64,000 nt of DNA from Arcanobacterium bovis (GCF_004331995.1 NZ_SJDT01000002.1:1-64000); one strand, 5' to 3'; counted from the first letter of the stretch, positions 35,903 through 45,900 are shown. Program-made: numbers and translations. Notes: generated by a model not told the origin, from the letters alone.

Positions 35903-36193
35903 ATGGATAACGTTGAAGAAGTTAAATCAGGTTGTGGTTGCGGTGGTCACGGACATGCAAAGGCTGCTGAGCAGGGTGCTACGTCCGTTTCACCTGCTGT
36001 TGCCCAGTCGACTCAGGGGCGTCATGGACATACGCATGTCGGCGAACAACACGGACGAGGCGGCTGCGGTGGCGGTGGTTGCGGCTGTGGCGGCAAAGGC
36101 AAACGGGCTGGTATGCACACTGAGGGCACTCCTTCCGACGCTCCAGCAGATATTTCGGGTGGACGTACGCAGCTAGGACTGCGCGGCAAGTAA
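35903..36193 (+). CDS. Cys/His/Gly-rich small protein coupled to ribF
   Basis: A 96-residue protein with two metal-ligand-like clusters: CGCGGHGHA near residue 11, and HGHTH...HGRGGCGGGGCGCGG at about 41-64. It has six cysteines and seven histidines, no membrane segment and no signal peptide. I do not recognise a family. The clusters suggest binding of a metal such as nickel, zinc or copper, but low-complexity Gly-rich sequence can also arise by chance expansion. Its TAA overlaps the ribF ATG by one base (TAATG), so ribF is probably translated by coupling. The start at 35903 has no ribosome binding site. Confidence 0.7.
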   Translation: MDNVEEVKSGCGCGGHGHAKAAEQGATSVSPAVAQSTQGRHGHTHVGEQHGRGGCGGGGCGCGGKGKRAGMHTEGTPSDAPADISGGRTQLGLRGK

Positions 36194-37203
36194 TGGAAGT
36201 TTGGAAACACCGGGCTGACCTGCCCAAAGAGATCAGCAATACCGTGGTTACGATCGGTATTTTCGACGGCGTGCATCGCGGGCACCATGCTGTGCTTGCG
36301 AAAACGGTGGAAGTGGCGCAACTCAACGGAGCCATCTCAATTGCTTTGACTTTCGATCCGCATCCGCGTCTCGTTCATAACCCACAATCTGATCTCAATT
36401 TGGTCACCTCGCTTGAGGACAGATTGCAAAGGCTGGAATCTGCTGGAATTGATGCTGTGTATGTGCAGCATTACGACCTTGAATATGCAGCGCTCACGCC
36501 GCGCGATTTTATCGAGCAGCAGCTTATCGGGCAGTTGCATGCGGGGAGCGTCGTCGTAGGTGAGGACGTTCGGTTCGGCTTGCACAACAGTGGCGACGGC
36601 GCGTTCTTACGTGACGTAGGAAAAGAGCTTGGCATCGACGTGTATTTGCTTGACGATCTGTGCGACGACGGCGGGCGGCGTTGGTCATCGACGTGGGTGC
36701 GTGAGCTGTTGGCAGAAGGCGATGTTGCTGGTGCGGCGAAAGTTCTGGGACGTCCGCATCGAATCCGCGGTGTGGTTCAACATGGATTCAAACGCGGACG
36801 TGAACTCGGTTTCCCCACGGCTAATCTCACGGGAAATGGCTTAGGCGAAGTGCCAGCTGAAGGTGTTTATGCAGGCTGGTTAGTGCGGACTGTGCCGGGT
36901 ACTGCTGCTACAGAACATCTTCCCGCGGCAATTTCTATCGGTAACAACCCACAGTTTGATGGAGAACAACGCACAGTTGAGGCTCATGTACTGGGGAGAA
37001 GCGATCTCGACCTGTATGGTGAGGAAATTGCAATCGATTTTATCCAGTGGTTGCGGCCTATGATGCGTTTTGAATCAGTGGATTCATTGCTTGAACAGAT
37101 GGACGAGGATTTGCGGCGCAGCGCCGAAGTGTTGGGAGTGCCAGTAGCGCGGCGCGTAAACCCTGCTGCTGTTAAAGCGGGCGTTTCATTAAAGCCGGCG
37201 TAG
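36193..37203 (+). CDS. ribF: Bifunctional riboflavin kinase / FAD synthetase
   Basis: RibF converts riboflavin to FMN and then FAD. The 336-residue protein has an N-terminal nucleotidyltransferase domain (GIFDGVHRGHHAVL, then GEDVRFG) and a C-terminal kinase domain with GFKRGRELGFPTANL, including the PTAN motif. ATG at 36193 shares a base with the stop of the Cys/His-rich gene. No FMN riboswitch is seen upstream. rpsO follows after about 200 bases, an order common in actinobacteria. Confidence 0.95.
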   Translation: MEVWKHRADLPKEISNTVVTIGIFDGVHRGHHAVLAKTVEVAQLNGAISIALTFDPHPRLVHNPQSDLNLVTSLEDRLQRLESAGIDAVYVQHYDLEYAALTPRDFIEQQLIGQLHAGSVVVGEDVRFGLHNSGDGAFLRDVGKELGIDVYLLDDLCDDGGRRWSSTWVRELLAEGDVAGAAKVLGRPHRIRGVVQHGFKRGRELGFPTANLTGNGLGEVPAEGVYAGWLVRTVPGTAATEHLPAAISIGNNPQFDGEQRTVEAHVLGRSDLDLYGEEIAIDFIQWLRPMMRFESVDSLLEQMDEDLRRSAEVLGVPVARRVNPAAVKAGVSLKPA

Positions 37204-37405
37204 AAACGGCGTGAATCTAGCAGAGCTCGTGATTAGCCACGTGGTTAGCTATATGAGCCTATATGAGCTTGAGGTCACCGATTTTCAATTCGAAGCTCAT
37301 TTGCTTGACGTGGTAGACTGGCATAGCCGTTAGATCGGCCACGGAACGTCATCGCTCAGGAGAATATGCCCTGGGCTCTGTGCAACGAGAAAGAAGGAGA
37401 ATCGT

Positions 37406-37675
37406 ATGGCTCTCTCTAAAGAGATCAAAGATGAAATCATCAAGGAATACGCAACACACGAGGGCGACACTGGTTCCCCTGAAGTTCAGGTTGCACTGCT
37501 TTCAGCTCGCATTAAGGAGCTGACCGAGCACTTCCGTACTCACAAGCATGATCATCACTCCCGTCGTGGCTTGATGCTTCTTATTGGTAAGCGTAAGCGT
37601 CTGCTTGCTTACCTCGCTGCTGAGGACATCGAGCGTTACCGCTCCCTGATTTCACGTCTCGGCCTTCGCCGCTGA
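37406..37675 (+). CDS. rpsO: 30S ribosomal protein S15
   Basis: Protein uS15, 89 residues, binds the central domain of 16S rRNA and is needed for 30S platform assembly. The motif [15 protein letters not shown] and the C-terminal [20 protein letters not shown] are present. ATG at 37406 has AGAAGGAGA before it. The roughly 200-base leader after ribF may hold the autogenous control site known in other bacteria, but I could not define it. A hairpin follows the gene. Confidence 0.97.
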   Translation: MALSKEIKDEIIKEYATHEGDTGSPEVQVALLSARIKELTEHFRTHKHDHHSRRGLMLLIGKRKRLLAYLAAEDIERYRSLISRLGLRR

Positions 37676-37681
37676 CGTCAG

Positions 37682-37709
37682 ATCGGCCCGGGCTTTGGTC
37701 CGGGCCGAT
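37682..37709 (+). terminator. Stem-loop after rpsO
   Basis: ATCGGCCCGG (37682-37691) pairs with CCGGGCCGAT (37700-37709) around an eight-base loop. It begins seven bases after the rpsO stop. The T-run is poor (TGTCAT), so partial termination with readthrough into pnp is likely. Confidence 0.65.
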
Positions 37710-37848
37710 TGTCATAACATCAAAAGTAAATAGAAGAAGACCTTCGCCTTTGGATTCGGTCTTCGGTTGTGGTGAGCGGTTTCCCAGATGATACCGAGCA
37801 TGATAATCGACGGCCGTATCGGGCGGGGCAAACGAAAGAGGAGGTCCC

Positions 37849-40227
37849 ATGGAGGGTCCTGACGTTAAATTCGCCGAAGCAACCATTGATAATGGCAAGT
37901 TCGGCACTCGTACTATCCGTTTTGAAACTGGGCTTTTGGCTCGTCAAGCCGCAGGATGCGCGCTTGCATATCTCGACGACGAAACTGTAGTTCTTTCTGC
38001 AACTGCGGTTTCTTCCCAGCCGAAAGAGCACTTCGATTTCTTCCCATTGACGGTGGACGTCGAAGAGCGTTCTTACGCCGCTGGACGTATTCCAGGGTCG
38101 TTCTTCCGCCGTGAAGGTCGCCCAGGCACTGAAGCTATCCTCGCAGCGCGTTTGATCGATCGTCCGTTGCGTCCTGCCTTCGTTAAGGGTCTGCGCAACG
38201 AAGTTCAGGTTGTAGCAACTGTGCTCGCTATTCATCCAGACGACGCATACGATGTCGTCGCGATTAACGCGGCTTCGATGTCTACGCAGCTTTCTGGTTT
38301 GCCATTCTCTGGTCCAATTGGCGGTGTGCGCATCTCGCTCATCGACGGTCAGTGGGTAGCTTTCCCTCGTTATTCCGAGGAGCCAAAGGCTACATTCACC
38401 ATGGTCGTTGCTGGTCGCGTTGTAGAAGACGATATTGCTATCATGATGGTGGAAGCAGAAGGCGGCGAGAACGTCGTTGCTAATATCGCTAAGGGTGGCA
38501 CTGTGCCAACCGAAGAAGTTGTGGCTGAAGGCCTTGAGGCTGCGAAGAAGTTCATCCGTGTGCTATGTGAAGCACAGGCTGATTTGGCACGTCAAGCTGC
38601 TAAAGAGACCCAAGAGTATCCTCTTTTCCCATCCTATGAAGATGAGGAATATGAAGCTGTTGGTGCGCAGATTGGTGATCGCTTCGCACCATTGCACGGC
38701 ATCATCGACAAGCACGAGCGTGACGACAAGCTCAACGATGTAACAGAAGCTATCGTTTCTGAACTCGCTGAGCAGTTCCCAGAGCGTGAGCAGGCACTTA
38801 CGCTTGCAGTCAATGCTCACTGGAAGAAAGAGATGCGTAATCGCGTGCTGACTGAGGGCATCCGCATGGACGGTCGTACCCCAGTCGAGATCCGCACCAT
38901 CACTGCTGAAGCTGGAATTCTTCCTCGTGTTCATGGCTCGGCACTATTCCAGCGTGGCGAAACCCAAATTATGGGTGTGACTACGCTGAACATGCTCAAG
39001 ATGGAGCAGCAGCTCGATAACCTTTCTCCAGTGACGGCTAAGCGTTACATCCACCACTACAACTTCCCGCCATATTCGACTGGTGAAGTTGGCCGCGTTG
39101 GCTCGCCAAAGCGCCGCGAAATCGGACATGGGATGCTCGCTGAGCGCGCACTCGTTCCAGTTCTTCCTGCTCGCGAAGATTTCCCATATGCAATCCGTCA
39201 AGTTTCAGAAGCGCTCGGATCAAATGGTTCGACGTCGATGGGCTCGGTATGTGCGTCTACGATTTCGTTGCTCAACGCTGGTGTGCCATTGATTGCTCCA
39301 GTGGCAGGAATCGCGATGGGTCTCATCTCAGGTGAGATTGACGGCGAACAGCGTTTCGTTGCACTGACCGACATCCTCGGTGCTGAAGATGCACTCGGCG
39401 ATATGGACTTCAAGGTTGCAGGAACGCGCGAATTCGTGACGGCACTTCAGCTTGACACTAAGCTCGATGGAATCCCAGCTCAGGTGCTCGCTGCAGCACT
39501 GTCCCAAGCGCGTGACGCTCGTTTCGCAATTCTCGATCTTATTGAGGAAGCAGTTCCTGAGGTTGAAGAAATGGCAGAGACCGCTCCACGTATCATCACT
39601 GTGAAGATTCCAGTGGACAAGATCGGTGAGGTTATTGGGCCAAAAGGCAAGATGATCAACCAGATCCAAGAAGATACTGGTGCCGATATCTCAATTGAGG
39701 ACGACGGTACAGTATTTATCGGTGCTACAAATGGTAGCGCTGCTGAAGCTGCACGCCAGACCATTAACTCAATCGCCAATCCGCAGATGCCTGAAGTGGG
39801 TGAACGCTTTGTAGGAACCGTTGTTAAGACGGCGACTTTTGGAGCTTTCATCTCGCTTTCACCAGGTAAGGATGGCTTGTTGCACATCTCGCAAATCCGC
39901 CGTCTCATCGGCGGAAAGCGCGTTGAAAATGTTGAAGACGTGCTCAACGTGGGCGATAAGGTTGAGGTCGAACTAGCTGAAATTGATCCGCGTGGCAAGC
40001 TTTCCTTGCACGCTGTTCTTACCGAAGAGCAGCTTGAGGCTGAGAAAGCCGCTGAGGAAGAGAACAAAGAGCGCCGTGGCAACCGTGAGCGTTCTGACCG
40101 TGGAGAACGCGGCGAGCGTCGGGAGCGCCGCCCACGCGAACGCCGTCGTACTCGCTCCACGGAGCAGGGCGAAGGCTCGGAATCCACTGCTGATTCAACA
40201 GAAGTGACTGCTTCTGACGATGAGTGA
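37849..40227 (+). CDS. pnp: Polyribonucleotide nucleotidyltransferase (PNPase)
   Basis: PNPase degrades RNA from the 3' end using phosphate. The 792-residue protein has two RNase PH domains (the second around [25 protein letters not shown]), a KH domain with [21 protein letters not shown], an S1 domain, and a C-terminal tail very rich in Arg and Glu. ATG at 37849 has AGAGGAGGT before it. The leader after rpsO contains a seven-base-pair stem, GAAGACC with GGTCTTC (37736-37764), a possible RNase III or autocontrol site. An 18-base-pair terminator follows. Confidence 0.96.
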   Translation: MEGPDVKFAEATIDNGKFGTRTIRFETGLLARQAAGCALAYLDDETVVLSATAVSSQPKEHFDFFPLTVDVEERSYAAGRIPGSFFRREGRPGTEAILAARLIDRPLRPAFVKGLRNEVQVVATVLAIHPDDAYDVVAINAASMSTQLSGLPFSGPIGGVRISLIDGQWVAFPRYSEEPKATFTMVVAGRVVEDDIAIMMVEAEGGENVVANIAKGGTVPTEEVVAEGLEAAKKFIRVLCEAQADLARQAAKETQEYPLFPSYEDEEYEAVGAQIGDRFAPLHGIIDKHERDDKLNDVTEAIVSELAEQFPEREQALTLAVNAHWKKEMRNRVLTEGIRMDGRTPVEIRTITAEAGILPRVHGSALFQRGETQIMGVTTLNMLKMEQQLDNLSPVTAKRYIHHYNFPPYSTGEVGRVGSPKRREIGHGMLAERALVPVLPAREDFPYAIRQVSEALGSNGSTSMGSVCASTISLLNAGVPLIAPVAGIAMGLISGEIDGEQRFVALTDILGAEDALGDMDFKVAGTREFVTALQLDTKLDGIPAQVLAAALSQARDARFAILDLIEEAVPEVEEMAETAPRIITVKIPVDKIGEVIGPKGKMINQIQEDTGADISIEDDGTVFIGATNGSAAEAARQTINSIANPQMPEVGERFVGTVVKTATFGAFISLSPGKDGLLHISQIRRLIGGKRVENVEDVLNVGDKVEVELAEIDPRGKLSLHAVLTEEQLEAEKAAEEENKERRGNRERSDRGERGERRERRPRERRRTRSTEQGEGSESTADSTEVTASDDE

Positions 40228-40270
40228 GCGCTAGTCCTGCACTAAGTGTGCAGGTTACAAGCCTACATTT

Positions 40271-40318
40271 CGCTCTCTCTGATTCTGCTCTCGGGCAGAA
40301 TCAGAGAGAGCGATTTTT
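40271..40318 (+). terminator. Strong rho-independent terminator of pnp
   Basis: An 18-base-pair perfect stem (40271-40288 with 40295-40312) closes on a six-base loop and is followed by ATTTTTGC. This is the longest perfect terminator stem in the window. Confidence 0.95.
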
Positions 40319-40407
40319 GCTTGCTATAGTTATCAGGTGTTAACGAGAGTAGCGTTTGCGCTCCGTGACATGCCAAGAATCCTGTAATGCTGAAAAGGAT
40401 GTATTTA

Positions 40408-41721
40408 ATGAGCTACACGCGAATTGAACTGCCGCTCGATAGGTGTTCTTCAGTTGTATTCGAAGAAGACGGGATTGTGGGGCAACGGTCGATTTTGCCG
40501 GGAGGGATTCGGGTTTTGACCGAAAAAATCCCTGGCCAAAGATCGGTGTCACTGTCTTTTTGGATCGGCGCAGGATCACGTGATGAATTGAGCGGGCGCG
40601 AAGGCTCAACCCATTTTCTCGAGCACATGCTTTTCAAAGGTACGTCAACACGCAGTTCCCTTGAGATCTCGCAAATGTCCGATTTTCTTGGTGGTGCTAT
40701 AAACGCTGCGACTTCTCGCCAGTACACGTGTTACTACGGCCGTGTATTCGCTGCTGATATGCCGCAGATGCTCGAACTCCTAGTCGATATGGTTACCGAT
40801 TCTGTGCTTGATCCTACGCAAATGGAAATTGAACGCGGCGTTATTCTCGAAGAGTTGGCAGCAGCCGAAGATGATGTTAGCGACGTGGCAGAAACAGCCA
40901 TACTGCCCATGATTTTTGGCGATCATCCCTTGGCACGTCCGGTAGGTGGCACTCGTGAAACCGTGTCTGCGCTAGATCATTCCCACATGCTTGAGCATTA
41001 CCGCGAATATTACAACTCCCGCGAACTCGTTGTTACTGCGGCTGGCGACGTCAACCATGAAGAACTGTGTGCCATGGTGCTTGCGCTGCTTGATTCGCGT
41101 GGTTGGAATCTTGGCTCGGATACGCTTCCTATGGCACGCCGGCGAGCTGGTGATATGACCTACGGCGTGGGAGGGTCTAGCTTTATCGCTCATCCAAGCC
41201 ATCAAAGTGCGGTTGTGGTGGGCATGCCTGGATTATATGCCGGACACGATAGCGAAATAACGTTGATGGCACTCGACTCGATTCTGGGCGGCGGCACATC
41301 GTCGCGGTTGTTCCAAGAGGTGCGTGAACGCCGAGGTCTGGCCTATTCCACCTACTCGTGGTGTCTCAATTGGCTTGAAGGGGGAGTGTTCGCACTCGAA
41401 GCGGCATGTTCACCCGAGAATACCGGCACTGTTGCTCGCATTATGCAAGAGTGTTTGGAACAGATTGCCGAAGAAGGCGTATCTGAGCAGGAAGTGGACA
41501 CCGCATACAATCAGCGCCGTGCTCAGCTGGTATTTTCTGCTGAAACGAATGGATTTCGAAAGAATCGACTCGGGCAGGCCGAGCTCATACGCGGTGACTT
41601 ATGGTCGATTGAAGAATCGTTGCGGCGTTCCCGTGAAGTGACTGCGCAAGATATTCAAGCATTGGCGCAAAAATTATGTGCTGGTCCACGATCTGTCGTG
41701 ATCTGCGGATCGGACTCCTAA
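40408..41721 (+). CDS. M16 family zinc metallopeptidase
   Basis: A 437-residue member of the pitrilysin/mitochondrial-processing-peptidase family. The inverted zinc motif HxxEH is His69, Glu72, His73 (HFLEHMLFKG), and the distal ligand is in IERGVILEELAAAEDD. The C-terminal half is the second, inactive M16 domain with the GGGTSSRLFQEVRERRGLAYS signature. AAAAGGA at 40393-40399 favours ATG 40408 over ATG 40387 and 40399. It follows pnp, as in other actinobacteria, and precedes dapB by 16 bases. The substrate is unknown. Confidence 0.92.
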   Translation: MSYTRIELPLDRCSSVVFEEDGIVGQRSILPGGIRVLTEKIPGQRSVSLSFWIGAGSRDELSGREGSTHFLEHMLFKGTSTRSSLEISQMSDFLGGAINAATSRQYTCYYGRVFAADMPQMLELLVDMVTDSVLDPTQMEIERGVILEELAAAEDDVSDVAETAILPMIFGDHPLARPVGGTRETVSALDHSHMLEHYREYYNSRELVVTAAGDVNHEELCAMVLALLDSRGWNLGSDTLPMARRRAGDMTYGVGGSSFIAHPSHQSAVVVGMPGLYAGHDSEITLMALDSILGGGTSSRLFQEVRERRGLAYSTYSWCLNWLEGGVFALEAACSPENTGTVARIMQECLEQIAEEGVSEQEVDTAYNQRRAQLVFSAETNGFRKNRLGQAELIRGDLWSIEESLRRSREVTAQDIQALAQKLCAGPRSVVICGSDS

Positions 41722-41737
41722 GAGTTAGGCTCATTTC

Positions 41738-42481
41738 ATGAAAGTTGCTGTAGTTGGAGCACACGGGCGCATGGGTGCTACCGTGGTGCAAGCCGTTAAC
41801 AATGCGCCCGATCTTGAACTTGTGGCACAGCTCGACGCCGCAGATGCAATAAGTGCGCAGAGCTTAAATGGGGCGGAGGTAGCAGTAGAATTTACTGTTC
41901 CTTCCCAAACAGACGATAACGTGCATGCGCTTTTAGATGCTGGCGTACACGTTGTAGTGGGAACGACGGGCTGGACTCCTGAGCGCCTTGCTCGCGTTCA
42001 CGAGCATGCGCGCCAGCTCGGAAAAGGCGTGCTCATCGCCCCGAATTTCTCAATTTCTGCCGTGCTTGTGATGCATTTTGCCAAACAGGCGGCAGCTCAT
42101 TTTGAATCGGTAGAGATCATTGAACTACATCACCCGAACAAGGTTGATGCACCATCAGGCACAGCCGTTTCTACCGCCAAAGGTATCGCCGAAGTGAGAG
42201 CTGCGGCGGGAATGTCACCGTGCCCAGACGCAACGGAAAGCGATCCTCTGGGTGCACGCGGCGCCGTCATCGATGGAATCAATGTGCATGCCGTGCGGCT
42301 ACGCGGTTTGAACGCGCATGAAGAAGTGGTATTCGGCAATCCGGGCGAGCAACTCATTTTGCGCCAGGATTCTTTCGACCGAGAGTCGTTTATGCCAGGC
42401 GTGCTGCTTGCGGTTCGTAAAGTTGGTGAGAGTTCGGGCCTCACGGTAGGACTTGAATCATATCTCGGACTAGACGGCTAA
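41738..42481 (+). CDS. dapB: 4-hydroxy-tetrahydrodipicolinate reductase
   Basis: DapB reduces the product of DapA on the way to diaminopimelate and lysine. The 247-residue protein has the nucleotide-binding GAHGRMG (7-13), VGTTGWT, and the substrate motif ELHHPNKVDAPSGTA with His131, His132 and Lys135. ATG at 41738 has a weak ribosome binding site. The gene for the preceding enzyme, dapA, lies 0.8 kb downstream, split from it by a minus-strand GNAT gene. Confidence 0.95.
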   Translation: MKVAVVGAHGRMGATVVQAVNNAPDLELVAQLDAADAISAQSLNGAEVAVEFTVPSQTDDNVHALLDAGVHVVVGTTGWTPERLARVHEHARQLGKGVLIAPNFSISAVLVMHFAKQAAAHFESVEIIELHHPNKVDAPSGTAVSTAKGIAEVRAAAGMSPCPDATESDPLGARGAVIDGINVHAVRLRGLNAHEEVVFGNPGEQLILRQDSFDRESFMPGVLLAVRKVGESSGLTVGLESYLGLDG

Positions 42482-42590
42482 CGTCTCAGACTAAACGGCT
42501 AACGGCAGAATTTTCTTATTTCTGATAGCCCGCTACCGCTGACAGCTCAATGCGTGTGAACGTTGGCGGCGCGTTGGCGTGTGAACGTTG
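42474..42590. repeat. Two pairs of short direct repeats after dapB
   Basis: ACGGCTAACG occurs at 42474-42483, overlapping the dapB stop, and again at 42495-42504, within a 15-base near-identical unit. GCGTGTGAACGTTG occurs at 42552-42565 and 42577-42590, 25 bases apart. They look like local duplications. Confidence 0.5.
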
Positions 42591-42622
42591 ACAGTGCACC
42601 GCCCGCAACCACTGAGGGCCCG

Positions 42623-43207
42623 TTAGAGGGTTGTCCACCACAGATGCTGGATTACGTCCTTGCCATCTACTTCGAAATTCCTCCGCAAGCCGCGCGGTGC
42701 GAAACCGGCGGCATCAAGCATACGGGTGAGCGCGTCGTCGGTGGGGAATACCCACACGTAAATCTCATTACCCTGGGCGTTTGCCACCATATCGGTTATG
42801 GCAGCGAGGAGACGCGCTCCATGGTCTGGATCTTGCGCGCCCGAATCGACATCAAAGTTGAGAATTTCGTAGGCGTGGGGTTCACGGTCAAAAAACTCGG
42901 CATCTGGAGCGAAACGCTGGTCATCAGGAAGATTGAGAGCTTCGGTGGGGGCGAATGAGGCAAATCCACAGACGCCCTCGCCGTCGGTTGCCACCACGAT
43001 ATGATGCTCCGCTGATGGCAAATTTTGGAGACTCTGCAGCCACGCCTGCGCAAAGGCAACAGAATCAAACTGCGCGGCGGTGGCAGGGGCAAGCGGAGCT
43101 TCAAGTGCGCGCACTAAAGACTCGTGCATTGACTGTGCTTGTATGCGCCCGATTTCCTCGACATCGCCCGCATGTGCAGGTCGAACAGATTTTAATGTCT
43201 CATTCAC
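42623..43207 (-). CDS. GNAT family N-acetyltransferase
   Basis: A 194-residue GNAT-fold protein: SVRPAHAGDVEEIGRIQ begins the domain, the beta-4 strand ILNFDVDSGAQDPDHGARLL carries the acetyl-CoA loop region, and the end WVFPTDDALTRMLDAAGFAP is typical. The acceptor is unknown. GTG at 43207 is preferred because the domain starts directly after it; an ATG at 43237 adds ten residues that look unlike protein. It is transcribed divergently from dapA and lies between dapB and dapA. Confidence 0.82.
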   Translation of the reverse strand: MNETLKSVRPAHAGDVEEIGRIQAQSMHESLVRALEAPLAPATAAQFDSVAFAQAWLQSLQNLPSAEHHIVVATDGEGVCGFASFAPTEALNLPDDQRFAPDAEFFDREPHAYEILNFDVDSGAQDPDHGARLLAAITDMVANAQGNEIYVWVFPTDDALTRMLDAAGFAPRGLRRNFEVDGKDVIQHLWWTTL

Positions 43208-43284
43208 ATATCTATTCTTGCAGAAGGCGTCCCACATATCGAAAGATCATCGCGATTGTGGTTTTTGCCAGATAGAGTGATGAC

Positions 43285-44193
43285 ATGGAACACATTTCTT
43301 TGCCCCAGCGTCCTTTTGGATCGGTTTCAGTCGCGATGGTAACGCCGTTTCACGACGACGGTTCGATTGATGTAGCCTCAGCGCAAAAGCTTGCCGTGAA
43401 GCTGGTAGACGACGGTTGTGATGGCTTGGTGCTCTCAGGTACCACTGGCGAATCTCCAACCACCCATCAGCCTGAGAAGGATGTTTTGGTGCGGGAAGTG
43501 AAGGACGCCGTTGGTGATCGCGCGATGATCATTTGCGGTGCTGGCTCCAACGATACAGCTCATGCCGTGCGCATTGCTGAGGGAGCCGCAAAATCAGGCG
43601 CAGATGGTCTGCTTGTGGTAGCGCCGTACTACAACCGCCCCTCTCAAGAAGGCGTTTATCAGCATATTTTGAGCGTCACACAGGCTACTGATCTTCCAGT
43701 GATGCTTTACGATATCCCTGGTCGCACTGGTGTGAAACTGGAGATGCCAACTCTCATGCGTTTGTCGCAGCACGAGCAAATTCTCGCCGTGAAAGATGCT
43801 ACTGGAGATGTTGCTGCTGGATTCAAGAAAATGGTCGATACGGGCTTGGCGTATTATTCGGGAGATGACTCACTCAATTTCGCCTGGCTAGCACATGGAG
43901 CTTCTGGTGTTGTGTCGGTGGCAGGTCACGTCATTGCAGGTAGTTTGCGAGCACTGGTGAGTGAAGTTGATTCCGGTGATCTTCCGGCCGCGCGAGCAGA
44001 GTTCACGAAGCATATGCCGTTAGTTGATGCGATTATGGGCGCTGGTCAAGGAGCCGTGATGGCCAAAGAAGCGATGGCAATGCTCGGCGTCATTGAGAGC
44101 GCCACCTTGCGATTGCCCTTGGTACGTGCTGATATGAGTCAATATCAGGCTCTGCGCGAATCTCTGGTGAGTGCCGGTTTGCTTGAGCTATGA
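43285..44193 (+). CDS. dapA: 4-hydroxy-tetrahydrodipicolinate synthase
   Basis: DapA condenses pyruvate with aspartate semialdehyde, the first step specific to diaminopimelate/lysine. The 302-residue TIM-barrel enzyme has GTTGE (52-56), the catalytic Tyr142 in LYDIPGRTG and the Schiff-base Lys170 in ILAVKDATGD. ATG at 43285 has no clear ribosome binding site. It is followed by rnj after 30 bases, as in many actinobacteria. Confidence 0.95.
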   Translation: MEHISLPQRPFGSVSVAMVTPFHDDGSIDVASAQKLAVKLVDDGCDGLVLSGTTGESPTTHQPEKDVLVREVKDAVGDRAMIICGAGSNDTAHAVRIAEGAAKSGADGLLVVAPYYNRPSQEGVYQHILSVTQATDLPVMLYDIPGRTGVKLEMPTLMRLSQHEQILAVKDATGDVAAGFKKMVDTGLAYYSGDDSLNFAWLAHGASGVVSVAGHVIAGSLRALVSEVDSGDLPAARAEFTKHMPLVDAIMGAGQGAVMAKEAMAMLGVIESATLRLPLVRADMSQYQALRESLVSAGLLEL

Positions 44194-44208
44194 GCAGCAC
44201 CTCCATTG

Positions 44209-44217
44209 TGAGATAAT
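44209..44217 (+). promoter_or_regulatory. Extended -10 element before rnj, leaderless
   Basis: TGA-GATAAT fits an extended -10. It ends six bases before the GTG start of rnj at 44224, so the transcript would begin at the start codon. Confidence 0.45.
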
Positions 44218-44223
44218 GGAAGA

Positions 44224-45900
44224 GTGAGTAAACAGAATACACCTCCAGAAATTCAGCCAGATACAGTTCGAATTGTGCCATTGGGCGGCTTGGGCGATAT
44301 TGGTCGCAATATGACCGTATTTGAGTGCAATGGGCGCTTGCTCATTGTGGATTGTGGTGTGCTCTTCCCAGAGGAGAATCAGCCAGGTGTTGATCTGATT
44401 CTGCCGGACTTTGACTATATTAAAGATCGTATCGACGACGTCGACGGCATCATTTTGACGCATGGACACGAGGATCATATCGGTGCAGTGCCGTATCTGT
44501 TACGGCTACGCCAAGACATTCCGATTATTGGTTCTCAGCTCACAATTGCTTTGGTAGAAGCGAAATTGGCTGAACATCGGATTCAAGCCTATTCCTTGAT
44601 TGTCAAGGAAGGCGATATTGAGCAAATTGGTGCTTTCGAATGCGAATTTATCGCAGTAAATCATTCCATTCCAGATGCCTTGGCTGTGTTCATGCGTTCT
44701 GCGGGTGGAAACATCTTGATCACCGGCGATTTCAAGATGGATCAGTTGCCGTTGGATGGCCGTATCACCGACTTGCGGGCTTTCGCGCGCGCTGGCGAAG
44801 AAGGCGTAGACCTTTTCATGGTGGATTCGACGAATGCTGAAGTGCCGGGGTTCGTTCGTTCAGAAGGCGAGATCGGCCCTGTGCTCGAATCTGTATTTGC
44901 GCAGGCAAATGGGCAAATTGTGGTAGCTTCTTTCGCCTCTCATGTGCACCGTGTACAGCAAGTTCTTGACGCTGCGGCGAAGTACAATCGCAAAGTGTGC
45001 TTCGTGGGTCGTTCCATGGTGCGAAATATGGGAATCGCTGCTGAACTCGGTTATCTCACTGTGCCGCCGCAAACCTTGATCGATATGAAAGATATTGAAT
45101 CGATTCCGGATCATCAGCGCGTGTTCATGTCAACAGGTTCGCAGGGAGAGCCGATGGCGGTTTTGGCGCGTATCGCTTCTGGAACTCACAAGCGGATTGG
45201 CGTTGGACCAGGCGATACGGTGATTTTCGCGTCGTCGTTGATTCCTGGCAACGAAAATTCGGTATTTAGGCTGATTAATGGACTCACGAAGCTCGGTGCG
45301 CGCGTGGTACATCAAGGCAATGCCGCTGTCCACGTGTCTGGACACTCTGCGCAGGGAGAATTGCTCTATGCGTACAATATCGTTGAGCCGTTCAACGTTA
45401 TGCCCATCCATGGCGAAGCGCGACATCTTGTGGCAAATGGCTCTTTGGCAGTGAAAACGGGAGTTCCAGCTGAGAACGTTCTCCTATGCGAGGACGGAAG
45501 CGTGGTTGATCTGCATGACGGTGTCGCACAAGTTGTCGGTAAGGTTCCGTGTGGCTACGTATTCGTTGATGGATCCTCAGTGGGAGAAATTGGTGAGGCA
45601 GAGCTAACGGATCGTAGAACACTGGGACAAGAAGGCTTCATCGCTATATTTGCAGTGGTCGACGCCCAAGAGCGTGTGGTTATTACGGGTCCTCATATTC
45701 AGGCTCGCGGTATGGCTGAGGATGATTCAGTCTTTGATGAAATCCTGCCAGACGTCCAAGATGCACTTGAGAAATCAGTTCAAAATGAAAGTGCTGATGC
45801 TTATCAGATGCAGCAGGCTATGCGCAGAGTGGTAGGACGCTGGGCTGCGCGGAAATTGCGTCGCTCGCCGATGATTATTCCAACAGTTATAGAAGCTTGA
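44224..45900 (+). CDS. rnj: Ribonuclease J
   Basis: RNase J is a metallo-beta-lactamase/beta-CASP nuclease with endo- and 5' exonuclease activity in mRNA decay and rRNA processing. The 558-residue protein has the zinc motif HGHEDH (80-85), DFKMDQ and the beta-CASP motif region GSQGEPMA, followed by HVSGHSAQGE and PIHGEARH. GTG at 44224 is chosen from the family N-terminus (VRIVPLGGLGDIGRNM) and the upstream -10. It partners PNPase, encoded at 37849, in RNA turnover. Confidence 0.95.
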   Translation: MSKQNTPPEIQPDTVRIVPLGGLGDIGRNMTVFECNGRLLIVDCGVLFPEENQPGVDLILPDFDYIKDRIDDVDGIILTHGHEDHIGAVPYLLRLRQDIPIIGSQLTIALVEAKLAEHRIQAYSLIVKEGDIEQIGAFECEFIAVNHSIPDALAVFMRSAGGNILITGDFKMDQLPLDGRITDLRAFARAGEEGVDLFMVDSTNAEVPGFVRSEGEIGPVLESVFAQANGQIVVASFASHVHRVQQVLDAAAKYNRKVCFVGRSMVRNMGIAAELGYLTVPPQTLIDMKDIESIPDHQRVFMSTGSQGEPMAVLARIASGTHKRIGVGPGDTVIFASSLIPGNENSVFRLINGLTKLGARVVHQGNAAVHVSGHSAQGELLYAYNIVEPFNVMPIHGEARHLVANGSLAVKTGVPAENVLLCEDGSVVDLHDGVAQVVGKVPCGYVFVDGSSVGEIGEAELTDRRTLGQEGFIAIFAVVDAQERVVITGPHIQARGMAEDDSVFDEILPDVQDALEKSVQNESADAYQMQQAMRRVVGRWAARKLRRSPMIIPTVIEA

